64,000 bases of DNA from Desertimonas sp963732335 (lineage in GTDB: Bacteria; Actinomycetota; Acidimicrobiia; Acidimicrobiales; Ilumatobacteraceae), in contig CAVSZO010000039.1 in the NCBI GenBank assembly GCA_963732335.1, forward strand, positions 62,001-126,000, in the 5' to 3' direction. Of the stretch, positions 43,875-52,363 are shown piece after piece. The number at the start of each line of letters is the position of its first letter. Position 1 is the first letter of the stretch. The notes below the pieces were generated by a model. It was not told where the DNA came from. It saw only the letters and a list, made by a program, of their open reading frames with translations, and did not search any database. Made by a program: the position numbers and the translations under genes.

Positions 43875-44726
43875 ATGGTCAATGCACCAGAGACCGCTAT
43901 GTCCAACGTGCGCGGTGAGACCGTTGTGTCCAAGGCGCACGATTGGAAGGAGCCGATCGGACGGGTCGGGCTCGTCGGCCAAGGGGTGGTGGCGACGATC
44001 ATCGGCCTACTCGCCATTCGCATCGCGATTGGAGAAAAGGATGAAGCGGCCACGAGCGAGGGCGCGGTCGCCTGGCTCGCCGACCAACCACTCGGAAAGT
44101 TCCTCCTCGTCGCCTTGACAGTGGCGCTGTTCGCCCTCGCACTGTGGCGCTTCCTGTGCGCAGTGGAGGGCGATCCGGTCGAGGGCAGCGAACCGAAGGA
44201 TCGACTGAAGTACGCCGTGCTCGGCGTCGTCTATCTCTTGCTGGCGATCACCACCCTCGGCGTCACGATCGCCAACTGGACCGGATCGGGCGACACGGCG
44301 GGGAGCGAGGAGTCCGGCGACGAGGGTTCGCAGCAGGCGACCTCGACTTTGTTCGAGTGGCCGGCGGGACGCTGGCTGGTCGGCATCCTCGGTGTCGCCG
44401 TGATCGGCTACGCCGGCTACAACTTCCACAAGCAGGTCGTCAGAAGGAAGTTCGCTGAACGCCTCGACGCCGGCGAAGGATCGTGGATCGTACGACTCGG
44501 CCTGATCGGCTATACCGCACAGTCCCTGGTGTATGCCGTGGTCGGCTACTTCTTCATCCAGGCCGCAATCGCCTTCAAGTCGACGACCGCAAAGGGACCC
44601 TCCGGCGCCTTGATCGAACTGGCCGACACGACGTGGGGCAAGGTGCTGCTGTGGATCATCGCCATCGGACTGTTCGCCTACGGCGTCTTCTGCATCGCCG
44701 AAGCCAAATACCGCAAAGCGGCATGA
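43875..44726 (+). CDS. DUF1206 membrane protein
   Basis: 283 residues with six TM helices arranged as three two-helix repeats, each beginning with 'GRVGLVGQGVVATIIGLLAIRIAI'-like or 'RLGLIGYTAQSLVYAVVGYFFIQAAI' segments. This triple repeat is the DUF1206 signature (three domain copies). The linker 'GSGDTAGSEESGDEGS' is acidic. Function unknown; the family is frequent in actinobacterial stress clusters. An alternative start is ATG 43899. Confidence 0.85.
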   Translation: MVNAPETAMSNVRGETVVSKAHDWKEPIGRVGLVGQGVVATIIGLLAIRIAIGEKDEAATSEGAVAWLADQPLGKFLLVALTVALFALALWRFLCAVEGDPVEGSEPKDRLKYAVLGVVYLLLAITTLGVTIANWTGSGDTAGSEESGDEGSQQATSTLFEWPAGRWLVGILGVAVIGYAGYNFHKQVVRRKFAERLDAGEGSWIVRLGLIGYTAQSLVYAVVGYFFIQAAIAFKSTTAKGPSGALIELADTTWGKVLLWIIAIGLFAYGVFCIAEAKYRKAA

Positions 44727-44850
44727 AAGCACACGAACAGCGACGGGTGCCGAAGAGTTCCTGACCCCCGTGAGTGCCCGCGTCGGGCAGGCTGACACGC
44801 GATGTTCGGTTGACCGCAAACACGATGGGGTGACGGACGACTGGACGCGC

Positions 44851-44895
44851 AGAGATCGCCGCCTCCCCCGCAGGTGGCGGGCGACGGCGATCTCT
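44851..44895. terminator. Bidirectional hairpin between convergent genes
   Basis: AGAGATCGCCG (44851-44861) and CGGCGATCTCT (44885-44895) are perfectly complementary; the interior also pairs partly (GCC/GGC). It lies between the convergent DUF1206 and lipoprotein genes. Confidence 0.6.
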
Positions 44896-44910
44896 CGCAG
44901 TCCCGAAGGA

Positions 44911-45162
44911 TCAGCCTTCGGTGCCGACTCCGGCTTCGGTCTCTACGACGACGCTCTCCTCGGTGACCACCGATTCCTCCGTGACCTCCGACTCGACGGT
45001 CGTCCCTTCGACAACCTCGGACTCCTCGGAAACAACCGATTCCTCGGTGACCTCGGATGTAATCGTCTCCACATCGGTGGTGTCAGAACCGCCGTCGTCA
45101 TCGTCGCCGCAGGCGGCGAATGCAAGGACTCCGACGGCACTGAGTGCAAGCAGTTTCTTCAT
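44911..45162 (-). CDS. Small acidic lipoprotein
   Basis: 83 residues. Signal 'MKKLLALSAVGVLAFAAC' with lipobox F-A-A-C, then an Asp/Gly run and tandem 'VTEESVVSEESEVVEG / VESEVTEESVVTEESVV' repeats almost free of basic residues. It should be anchored to the outer face of the membrane by lipid at the Cys. No family recognised. The start codon is 10 bp after a GGGTAC element. Confidence 0.75.
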   Translation of the reverse strand: MKKLLALSAVGVLAFAACGDDDDGGSDTTDVETITSEVTEESVVSEESEVVEGTTVESEVTEESVVTEESVVVETEAGVGTEG

Positions 45163-45172
45163 GCGCGGAGTG

Positions 45173-45198
45173 GTACCCGTCTTGTAACAGTTGTATGC
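45173..45198 (-). promoter_or_regulatory. SigB-like promoter of the lipoprotein gene
   Basis: Minus strand GCAT (45198-45195), 16 bp, GGGTAC (45178-45173); identical -35 and spacing to the vWA and LLM sites. Confidence 0.45.
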
Positions 45199-45294
45199 GA
45201 TTTCTGTTCGACAATTCGATCTAGTAGCCAGCGGGTCCTGGCGAGGTCGGCAGCGGCGCAGTCAGTCGAGCCCCGAGCGTCGGCGAGGCCGATC

Positions 45295-45358
45295 TCAGAA
45301 TCAGTTTAGCGGTGACACACGACTCGCGGTCAGAATCAGTTTGGCGGTGAACACGACT
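45295..45358. repeat. Two-copy 35-bp direct repeat
   Basis: The 21-mer TCAGAATCAGTTTAGCGGTGA at 45295-45315 recurs with one change at 45330-45350, each followed by an ACACGACT block. The period is 35 bp. The second copy supplies the GTTT of the CBM48 promoter. Confidence 0.6.
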
Positions 45359-45364
45359 GGGTAA
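45339..45364 (+). promoter_or_regulatory. SigB-like promoter upstream of CBM48 gene
   Basis: GTTT (45339-45342), 16 bp, GGGTAA (45359-45364; one mismatch), 144 bp before ATG 45509 and 93 bp before ATG 45458. Confidence 0.4.
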
Positions 45365-45508
45365 TTCGGCGTGGGGTTGAGCAGCCAGCCCGCGAGGCAG
45401 ATACACGCTGGAAGCGCTTCTCGTGACGCCGTCAACGCGTCGGCGCTCCGCCGAGCAATGGTCCCGACACTGAGAGGATGCGATGCGAACCCGACTGGAC
45501 AGCAGGAG

Positions 45509-45901
45509 ATGATCATCATCACCCCTGAAGGACCTCACGCTGTGCGCGCCACCTTCTATCTGCGCTGCGGTGCGGGCCGCCACGAGGTCTGCGTCGTCGG
45601 TGAGTTCAACGACTGGTCGCCAACGGCGAACCCGATGACGTTCGACGGCTATTGCTACGTCGCCGAGATCGTCATTCCGACTGGCCACGCCTACCGATTC
45701 CGATACCTCATCGACAATGACCGTTCGACGATCGACTGGGCAGCGGAGTATGCCCCGAACGCTCTCGGCGGAGGTGAGTCGATACTTGACCTCGCCAGCC
45801 CGCAAGCGTCGACGCTGGCGTCGACCGGGTCGGGGCCCTCGGCACGTCGCGCCGCATCGGCATGGCGCCGACCCCGGACGGAGCCCACCAACAGTGTCTA
45901 G
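45509..45901 (+). CDS. CBM48 / AMPK-beta-like glycogen-binding protein
   Basis: 130 residues from ATG 45509; ATG 45458 is in frame and possible. 'VRATFYLRCGAGRHEVCVVGEFNDWSPTANPMTFDGYCYVAEIVIPTGHAYRFRYLIDNDRSTIDWAAEYAPNALGGGESILDL' is the isoamylase N-terminal early set fold with the GEFNDW-x-P motif that binds alpha-glucan. There is no catalytic domain. The last ~35 residues are Ser/Arg-rich. It may tie glycogen binding to the stress response; it lies alone. Confidence 0.8.
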   Translation: MIIITPEGPHAVRATFYLRCGAGRHEVCVVGEFNDWSPTANPMTFDGYCYVAEIVIPTGHAYRFRYLIDNDRSTIDWAAEYAPNALGGGESILDLASPQASTLASTGSGPSARRAASAWRRPRTEPTNSV

Positions 45902-46030
45902 TGAGCCTGCGAACACAAGCTGGCCAGACACGTGGACTGGGCAGGACTGGCGCACGATGCGACGCCGGTCACAACATCGACCTCGGAGACATCTTCTGAC
46001 CCCAACCCGGCCCGGCTGACCCCCTTCTTG

Positions 46031-46417
46031 ATGCCTGGCGGGACGGGTGAGGATCCCACACCGCCACCTCAGCACGCGGTTGACTGTGGCATGGCCTTCG
46101 GTCTGCACGCCGGTCTGCCGGCCACTTCACGTCAGGTGGATGAGCTGCTGACGCTTCTCCACGCTGCGGGTCATGAGGGCTTCCGGGATGCTCGTGGACC
46201 GATGCGGTTCACGCAGCGCCAGGCCGCGGGCAAGTTCACCCGGGACGAGGCCGAGCGGTTGATCGCCCGGCTACAGGCGGCCTCAGACGAAGTAGGCGGA
46301 CTACCGGCCGAACTGAGAACACACGTGTCGAACGCCGAGTCGTTGCTTCGGGGAATGCCCGCTGATCTGCTCGCCGGTGAGTTGCAGCGACGGGGCTGGC
46401 TCGTCGTCGAACCGTGA
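46031..46417 (+). CDS. Conserved-looking small protein
   Basis: 128 residues from ATG 46031; the start is uncertain (46091 also possible). 'LPATSRQVDELLTLLHAAGHEGFRDARGPMRFTQRQAAGKFTRDEAERLIARLQ' has regular amphipathic helices and good coding character, but I cannot name the family. The second half is 'LPAELRTHVSNAESLLRGMPADLLAGELQRRGWLVVEP'. No membrane or signal sequence. It lies between CBM48 and a kinase fragment. Confidence 0.5.
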   Translation: MPGGTGEDPTPPPQHAVDCGMAFGLHAGLPATSRQVDELLTLLHAAGHEGFRDARGPMRFTQRQAAGKFTRDEAERLIARLQAASDEVGGLPAELRTHVSNAESLLRGMPADLLAGELQRRGWLVVEP

Positions 46418-46559
46418 CACCGCGCGGTGCGGCGTCTACCTAATGGGGACCTAGCATCCCAGGCGACGTTCGATCGTCGACGCGTTTCTGCAGGCCCGCG
46501 AAGACGGCAGTTCGGCCAGGTTGGCAGCGCCGGATGCGGTCGCTTGGGCGGGTCTGAAC

Positions 46560-46775
46560 AAGGTGGTGATCGATCCGATGCGGCTTGTGGTGTTGGAGTG
46601 CCAGGACGACCATGCGCGCCTCCCGGAGGAAGCGCTCCCACACCTTTGGTTCGTCGACGTCGCGCGGAAGCACCTTGATGGCAACCTGACGATCGAGGGG
46701 CTCGTGATGGGCAAGGTAGACGACCGACGCACCGCCCTGACCGAGGATGCGCAGGATCGTGTAGGCGGCCAGCAC
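46560..46775 (-). pseudogene. N-terminal fragment of a Ser/Thr protein kinase
   Basis: From GTG 46775: 'YTILRILGQGGASVVYLAHHEPLDRQVAIKVLPRDVDEPKVWERFLREARMV' is a PknB-type ATP-binding lobe (G-x-G-x-x-x-V-Y, catalytic Lys in VAIKVL). After about 70 residues similarity ends before the catalytic loop, so no activity is possible. The region 46776-47136 beyond it holds nothing recognisable except the promoter-like site. Confidence 0.55.
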
Positions 46776-47100
46776 GGGACCGAACGCAGTGCTCGCTCCA
46801 CGATGCCCACAGAACGCCCACCCCGCCAGGCTCGTGGCGTGGCAGCGAGCACACGTGGTGTGGCCGGTCGACGCTCCTCGCCACGCCTACCCCCCGTGCC
46901 CGCTCCGGCCGCAGTTCGACCGCGGATTCGACTCGGCGACGTCAACGCCGAGCGACCAGAGCCGGGTCGCAGTCGACGTCGACGTCGCGGCCACAAACTG
47001 CAGCACCGAACGACGACCTCGCGCCGAGGCAATCCGTACGCAACAGCATGGACGTGTCGTCGGCCGCCGGAATCGTGCGGCGTAGCGTCGGGTTTCGCCG

Positions 47101-47127
47101 GTGTTCGATCGCGGCCGCGTTGGGTAC
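47101..47127 (+). promoter_or_regulatory. SigB-like promoter of iron-permease-family gene
   Basis: GTGT (47101-47104), 17 bp, GGGTAC (47122-47127); GTTC at 15 bp is an alternative. GTG 47137 follows after 9 bp. Confidence 0.4.
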
Positions 47128-47136
47128 AGCTACAAA

Positions 47137-47589
47137 GTGCCGCTGCCCTCACCTGCAACCGACTCTCTAGACGATGGTAGACCCGTCCGCGTAACGACGG
47201 CTGACCCCCGTCGACACTTCACCAACATCGAGTCGCTGCGTGGGCCCCATCACACCCGCAGCAGCAACCTGCTGCACCGGCTGGGCGCCTGGTCCTCCAA
47301 GGCCGCCGCCGGCGTCACTGTCGCGTGCCTGCTAGCCGGCTGGGGCGTCGTCGGCATCATCGCCGGCTTTCCGTCGTGGTGGCAGGTCGCGTTGTATTCA
47401 ACGACGTCGGCCATCACCGTAGTGATGGTGTTCGCCATCCAGCACACTCAGCACCGCGAGCAGCTGGTGACGCAACGCAAGCTCGACGAGCTCGTGCGAG
47501 CACAACCGGGAGCCGACGATCGCCTGATCGCCGCCGAGGCTGCCACGGACGCAGAGCTCGACAACCTCATCGAGGCGAATGATCTCTGA
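47137..47589 (+). CDS. Low-affinity iron permease family membrane protein
   Basis: 150 residues from GTG 47137, chosen because it follows the GGGTAC element. An earlier in-frame GTG at 47101 is also possible. 'LLHRLGAWSSKAAAGVTVACLLAGWGVVGIIAGFPSWWQVALYSTTSAITVVMVFAIQHTQHREQLVTQRKLDELVRAQ' gives two TM helices and the 'FxIQHTQxR...LKLDELI'-type end of the Iron_permease (PF04120) family. The name is inherited from fungal transporters; transport by this two-helix form is unproven. The C-terminus is acidic. Confidence 0.72.
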   Translation: MPLPSPATDSLDDGRPVRVTTADPRRHFTNIESLRGPHHTRSSNLLHRLGAWSSKAAAGVTVACLLAGWGVVGIIAGFPSWWQVALYSTTSAITVVMVFAIQHTQHREQLVTQRKLDELVRAQPGADDRLIAAEAATDAELDNLIEANDL

Positions 47590-48065
47590 CGTCCGAACCA
47601 TCCACCACTTCGTCGACGCCACCGAGCAACGACCCGCCTTCAACAGGGTCGCACCCTCAAACAACGTGCAGGCGACGATCGGCGACTCCGAAGATCCGCG
47701 CAGGTGTTGTCCCTGACGCCTCCACGGCGGGCGATGATGCGGGCGCAGAGGACGTCGAGGTTGTTGGGTTTCACGCGCAAGCTCGAGGTCCTCTGCCCGC
47801 CTCACTCTCGGCTGGATTGACGATGCACACTGCCGCGGAAGTACCCATACACACACACGCCTCCCCGTGGCAGCGAACAGGCGAGAGTCGGTGCTTCGCC
47901 CAGACACCCCAACGTCGACCGGCCGTCCGGTCCGAGGTCGGAAGAGCGCATGTCCGTAGCGCTCCAACCGGTTGGCCCCCCGTTGGTCCCCGGCCCTCTC
48001 GTCTATCCCAGGAAGAGGTCAGCAAACACTACAACCAGGTCAATTGCGGTGGGGCTAGCAATGTG
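47590..48065. other. Gap without recognisable gene
   Basis: No reading frame has convincing coding character. A short ACACACAC run lies near 47848. Nothing else seen. Confidence 0.5.
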
Positions 48066-48137
48066 AGCGGATGAGGGGAATCGAACCCCCGTATTCAGCT
48101 TGGGAAGCTAACCGACGTCACCCCCGCTCTCTTCCGC
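48066..48137 (-). tRNA. tRNA-Gly(CCC)-like sequence, D-arm abnormal
   Basis: On the minus strand the 3' half is a good tRNA: anticodon stem TTAGC/GCTGA with loop TTCCCAA (anticodon CCC), T-arm GGGGG-TTCGATT-CCCCT, and acceptor 3' strand CATCCGC. A 5' acceptor candidate GCGGAAG gives a total of 72 nt with one A-A mismatch, but the 19 nt between it and the anticodon stem do not form a D-stem. CCA is not encoded. Either a decayed tRNA or the 3'-half attachment scar left by an integrated element. Confidence 0.45.
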
Positions 48138-48788
48138 CTACCTGCACCTTCCCAGCTAGACGACCGAAAATCCTACTTTGGGAGTGACTGCTGGTGGCAT
48201 CTGTTGACAGCTGCTTACGGCTCTTCTAGTCACGTTCTAGTCACGGGCACCTCATTGGCGAGACCCGATCGCCGAAGCACCACGGGGGCCGACGTTCCCG
48301 ACGATTGGCGAGGCAGCGGCAGGCAGACTACTCCCAGCTCGGCATCGAGCTTGTGGCGGTGAGCGACGCCCTCCTCATCGCCGTCCGCCGGATGGCGCCC
48401 CTGGCTGCCACCAACGACCGACGTGATCACTCGCGAGATGGCCGCGCTGGGGACAACGGCACTTCGATGACGCGCCGTCCTCCCTGTGGCCGCGGATTGT
48501 CGGCGACGCCTCATCGGACACGCACCCTGGGCAGCGCGCGGCCTTCCTCGCCACTGAACGCCGCGGGACGCCGTTCGGTGCGCGCTCAAGGCGGTTGCTG
48601 GCGCCCACCCGCAAGCCGCTCGTGCTCGAGACGACGCCGACGCCGATCGCTTGATTCGGTGGCGCTAACAGTCGGCCCTGGTGCACTTGCTCACACAGCA
48701 CAGAGTGACCCGCCACCAATGAGAAGTGGTCGAGGCGGCCGTCCAAGTACGGGCCGGCCGGCGCGGCCGCAGCAAGGGGGACATCGCG
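48138..48788. other. Gap without recognisable gene
   Basis: TTCTAGTCACG occurs twice in tandem at about 48225-48246. No frame looks coding on codon use or motif grounds and no integrase is visible despite the adjacent tRNA-like sequence. Confidence 0.45.
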
Positions 48789-49359
48789 ATGAGACCACTT
48801 CGATACTCGATCAACGTCACGCTCGACGGCTGCTGCCATCACGAGGCGGGGCTGGTCCCCGGACGAGGAGTCGATGCGCTACTGGACCGCACAGTTGGAA
48901 CGAGCCGATGCCCTGCTGTTCGGCCGGGTGACCTACGAGATGATGGAGTCGGCATGGCGGCATCCGGCGACGGGCACGTGGCCTGACTGGATGGATGAGT
49001 GGGAGATCCCGTTCGCCGAGACCATCGACCGGGCGAAGAAGTACGTCGTGTCGAGCACGCTGAGCGGGGTCGATTGGAATGCCGAACTGGTGCGAGGCGA
49101 CTTGGGGCAGACGGTTCAGCGGCTCAAGCAGGAGCCAGGCGAGGGCCTGTTGGTAGGTGGCGTGGCCCTCCCCTTGGCCTTGGCGGATCTGGGACTGATC
49201 GACGAGTACGAGTTCGTTGTGCAGCCGGTTCTGGCGGGCCATGGGCCGACGCTGCTCGCCGGTCTGCGCGAGCGGATCCAGCTCGAGCTCGTGCATCGCC
49301 ATGAGTTCCGGTCGGGGGCGGTCGCCCTGCGATACCGGCCCACTCGAGCTACGGCTTGA
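48789..49359 (+). pseudogene. DHFR-like (RibD C-terminal) reductase with one frameshift
   Basis: Starts 'MRPLRYSINVTLDGCCHHEAG' and then, after an extra C in the CCCC run near 48857-48860, continues in the next frame 'PDEESMRYWTAQLERADALLFGRVTYEMMESAWRHP' to '...LLVGGVALPLALADLGLIDEYEFVVQPVLAGHGPTLLAGL'. This is the stand-alone dihydrofolate-reductase-like family of about 190 residues (YwjB/YyaP relatives), NADPH-binding and of unknown substrate. Both parts are intact and the shift lies in a homopolymer, so a sequencing error is likely. Confidence 0.75.
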
Positions 49360-49541
49360 AGTGATTGTCCCTGGCACGTTGGCCGGCCGCTGCGTGGCGA
49401 CCCGATGGAGGGAACTGGTGCAGCGGGTTGGGGAACAGAATGTGCGCTCCGACGGTGTCGTTGTCCCCCTGGAAACACGGTTGATCCCGGTGGCGTATGC
49501 CGGTGACTACCCGGGTCACCCGACGATGGGAACGACGTGGC

Positions 49542-50180
49542 TCACACGCCGGCAGCGGCAGCTTCTCCGGACTCGAACTCCTTGCGGTGCCACCGCAGCA
49601 CACGGGCGTCAATGTCGACGATCAGCCACCAGCTCGCCGCGTCGCGCGGGTTGCCGCAGACCGCCCCCGGGTTGGCCATGCAGGCGCCGGTCGCGAGCCA
49701 GTCGTAAGACTCGCCCGGAACGGGCCGCACCGCGCGCGTAGCGGCGCCGTCGTAGGCGAAGAGCGCCGGTTCATGCGTATGGCCGACGAGCCCGAGCGAG
49801 CCCACCGGGCGGTCGGGCAGGACTTTTGCGGCAGACGCCTCGGTGAGGAACCCGAGCAGGGGGTGGCGCGGCGAGCCGTGCCAGCAGTCGATGCCGTGAC
49901 GGCTGGCCTTTGCGCGGCTCGACAACCTGAACACGTCGCGTCCGCGGGCGACGACCCGGTCTGGTCCGAGCACCCAGGCGTCGTGATTTCCGGCGATCAG
50001 TAGGTCGAGTTGACAAGCCGCACCTACTAGCTCAGCCGTGACCGGCTCGCCCCCGACCAGATCACCGAGACACCAGCGTTCGTCGACCCCGGCTGCCGCC
50101 ATGGCGCCGAGCACAGCCAGGAGCCGGTCATGGCGACCGTGCACGTCGGAGCAAACGCCGATCCTCACACCGAGCATCAT
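49542..50180 (-). CDS. Metallophosphoesterase
   Basis: 212 residues. 'RIGVCSDVHGRHDRLLAVL' (D-x-H), 'RWCLGDLVGG' (GD), 'LLIAGNHDAWVL' (GNHD), 'CWHGSPRHP' and 'LVGHTHEPAL' (GHTH) form the complete binuclear metal site of calcineurin-like YfcE/MJ0936-type phosphodiesterases. It probably hydrolyses a phosphodiester in the cytosol. Stands alone. Start ATG at 50180; a second ATG follows immediately. Confidence 0.88.
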   Translation of the reverse strand: MMLGVRIGVCSDVHGRHDRLLAVLGAMAAAGVDERWCLGDLVGGEPVTAELVGAACQLDLLIAGNHDAWVLGPDRVVARGRDVFRLSSRAKASRHGIDCWHGSPRHPLLGFLTEASAAKVLPDRPVGSLGLVGHTHEPALFAYDGAATRAVRPVPGESYDWLATGACMANPGAVCGNPRDAASWWLIVDIDARVLRWHRKEFESGEAAAAGV

Positions 50181-50911
50181 TGTGGCCTACTCCACCTGAA
50201 GGTTGGCTTGTTCCGGCAGAACGCCGTCAGGCATCCACGACACCCCTACGTGCTCACTCATGCGCGGGACGACTACGCTTGGCGGTCACTCCCATCCGCG
50301 ACAGAACGACGGATCGGCATTAACGTCATCAAGGCGTCGAACGTTGACCGTGTCTGGTCTTGACGCCGACGACCAACGTCCTCTCGCAACCGAATGCGAC
50401 AGCGCGACGTTCGGTCGCGTCGACGGCGACTGTCGAGCCAATGTTTCAGCACTGGATCGGCACGTGAGGCCCGTCACCCTCAGCGCCGCGTCGCGAACCC
50501 GATCTCTGCCGAGTCTGGAGCGCTCGCCGGAGCAAGCACGGACGGTTGCTTGCCTCCACCAGAGCGCCGTCGAGCCGGCGAACTCGGACACGGCGACCGC
50601 GTCGATATCGGCCGCTGTTATCGGATTGTGAACACTGGCCATCGCTCATCGACACTGCCGTCATCTGTTGCCCGACGCCCGAGACGCCCAGAGCGAAGAT
50701 TGGGAGTGTGGCAGTCCTTGGACCCAGTGGATGTGTTGCCCGACTGTCGCGACACGCTCGCGCTGTTCACGTGTGAGCTTGGTACGAAACGTTGCACCCG
50801 GCCCATCGGTGCCAAACTCGCCGGCCAGCCGCCAGTCGTCACCGTCGGTGCCCGGCTCCACTTGCGGATCGTGCCGGCGCGATCGCGATCGACGGTCGAA
50901 CGACGCGATCC
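50181..50911. other. Gap with no confident gene
   Basis: Apart from a minus-strand frame between about 50700 and 50880 ('WRLAGEFGTDGPGATFRTKLTREQRERVATVGQHIHWVQ') that reads like a protein but is unrecognised and lacks a start, nothing is seen. Confidence 0.35.
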
Positions 50912-51264
50912 CGCCGACACCGGCCCGAGCAGCAGCTGGTCGTAGGCGGCGGCGGTGATGTCGGCGATGTCGTCGAGACGGCCGACGGATGCCCACCGCT
51001 GCCGCGTGCACAGCTGGCCGATGCGGCGCCGGATCGCGAGGCGCCAGTCGGGCGCGGGGTCGCCGCTACCGTCCCAGCCGCGCACGCCGGGCCACGCGGC
51101 GAGGAACGTGTCCTGCAGGGCGTCGGCGACGATGACGGTGGTCGGCACGGCGCCGGCGTGGCCGGGCATGCACCCACGGCGCCACGGGCGATGATGCAGG
51201 TTGGCGAGCGTGCCACGGTCGCGGTCGCGATCGCGGCCACGAGCTCCGCATCGGAGAACTTCAC
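50912..51264 (-). pseudogene. Decayed ECF sigma factor fragment
   Basis: From about GTG 51264: 'FSDAELVAAIATA', frameshift, then 'VADALQDTFLAAWPGVRGWDGSG...DWRLAIRRRIGQL...LDDIADITAAAYDQLLLG'. This aligns with the intact ECF sigma at 51848 ('MTDDQLVVAIAGA...VAEALQDTFVAVWKAASSFDGSG...GIAIRRLIGQL') through region 2 but region 4 is missing. It is oriented opposite to the intact gene. Confidence 0.6.
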
Positions 51265-51847
51265 GACCTGCCATCCACCCTCGCCGCGCCGGTTACCAGC
51301 AACCATGTCCCGTCTGCCGCGCATTCCCCCCGCCGCGATTCAGTGGTCCGCGCAGAATCGAATCGGTGTATCAGACACGCATGCCCCCTGGCGGGGGCAC
51401 CTTGGGGCATGAGAATCTGTAGGGATCGCCGGTCGACGTCGGAACCTCAATGGCGCTCGGAGCCCGAGTGTCAGACTGATCGCGAGGGTCAACATAGGCA
51501 CCTTGGATTGTTCTTCGAGCACGTACGTCAGATTCTCTGACCGCCTGATCCCCACGGGCGCAACCTGTACTCCGGCCAGCCCGACATCAACGTCGGTGTC
51601 GGGCTCTTTACACGCCCCCCGCGGGCCAGCATCTTGACTTGGCAGCGCAAACACCCTGGTAGCGGGTCGGGGGGTTCTCACGTCAGAAGGTGCTCGAACC
51701 TCAACGAACCCCGCGGGATCGGTGCAGAACGGTGCCTGAATGTCACGATCAGCTGGTTTGGTGAACCGTGGGGGCGGGTTGCCGCGACAGTGGAGTGTGC
51801 CTGCTGACCGCGTGCCTGCCGAGCGCACGCCGTCGCGTGTGGCCACG
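51265..51847. other. Upstream region of the ECF sigma gene, no gene seen
   Basis: 583 bp between the divergent sigma fragment and the intact sigma gene. No convincing frame or clear ECF-type promoter recognised. Confidence 0.4.
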
Positions 51848-52363
51848 ATGACCGACGACCAGCTGGTCGTGGCCATCGCGGGCGCCAGCAACGACGCACT
51901 CGCGGAGCTCTATCGCCGCCACGCCCCGTGGCTTCTTGCTCGCCTGCGGCACCGCTGCGCCGACGACGGCATCGTGGCCGAGGCGCTGCAGGACACCTTC
52001 GTCGCCGTGTGGAAGGCGGCCTCGTCGTTCGACGGCAGCGGCGCGGCAGGCGCCTGGCTGTGGGGTATCGCCATCCGCCGGCTCATCGGCCAGCTGCGCA
52101 AGCGCCACCCTGAGCCGATGCTGGTCGAGGAGCGCTGGGGCGGTGCGGTCAGCGCCGAGGAGCTCGTGCTCCTCGGTACCGAGCACGGCGATCTCGCCGG
52201 TGCGCTCGACGGCCTGTCGCCGGAGTTGCGTGCCGTCGTCCAGGCCACCGTGCTCGACGGTCTGACCACCCGCGAAGCAGGCCGGCTGCTCGGGATCCCC
52301 GCCGGCACCGTGAAGACGAGGATGATGCGCGCCCGCGCCGAGATGAGAGGAGCGCTGACATGA
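51848..52363 (+). CDS. ECF-family RNA polymerase sigma factor
   Basis: 171 residues from ATG 51848. Region 2 'ALAELYRRHAPWLLARLRHRCADDGIVAEALQDTFVAVWKAASSFDGSGAAGAWLWGIAIRRLIGQLRKR' and region 4 'LDGLSPELRAVVQATVLDGLTTREAGRLLGIPAGTVKTRMMRARAEMRGAL' are complete. The stop overlaps the anti-sigma start (ATGA). The operon continues with an ABC ATPase and two membrane proteins, so the sigma likely controls an efflux or envelope function. Confidence 0.9.
   Translation: MTDDQLVVAIAGASNDALAELYRRHAPWLLARLRHRCADDGIVAEALQDTFVAVWKAASSFDGSGAAGAWLWGIAIRRLIGQLRKRHPEPMLVEERWGGAVSAEELVLLGTEHGDLAGALDGLSPELRAVVQATVLDGLTTREAGRLLGIPAGTVKTRMMRARAEMRGALT

Noticed and set aside
45295..45358. End of an insertion sequence
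   Set aside because: The 35-bp direct repeats are suggestive, but no transposase, inverted ends or target duplication were found.
48138..48788. Integrase gene beside the tRNA-like sequence
   Set aside because: No frame shows the R-H-R-Y pattern of tyrosine recombinases; the att interpretation therefore remains only a hypothesis.
50661..51011. Minus-strand ORF with 'WRLAGEFGTDGPGATFRTKLTREQRERVATVG'
   Set aside because: It reads partly like a protein but has no plausible start, overlaps the sigma fragment and matches nothing I recognise.
51340..51891. Minus-strand 183-codon frame upstream of the ECF sigma gene
   Set aside because: No motif, runs antisense into the sigma gene, and its codon character is poor.
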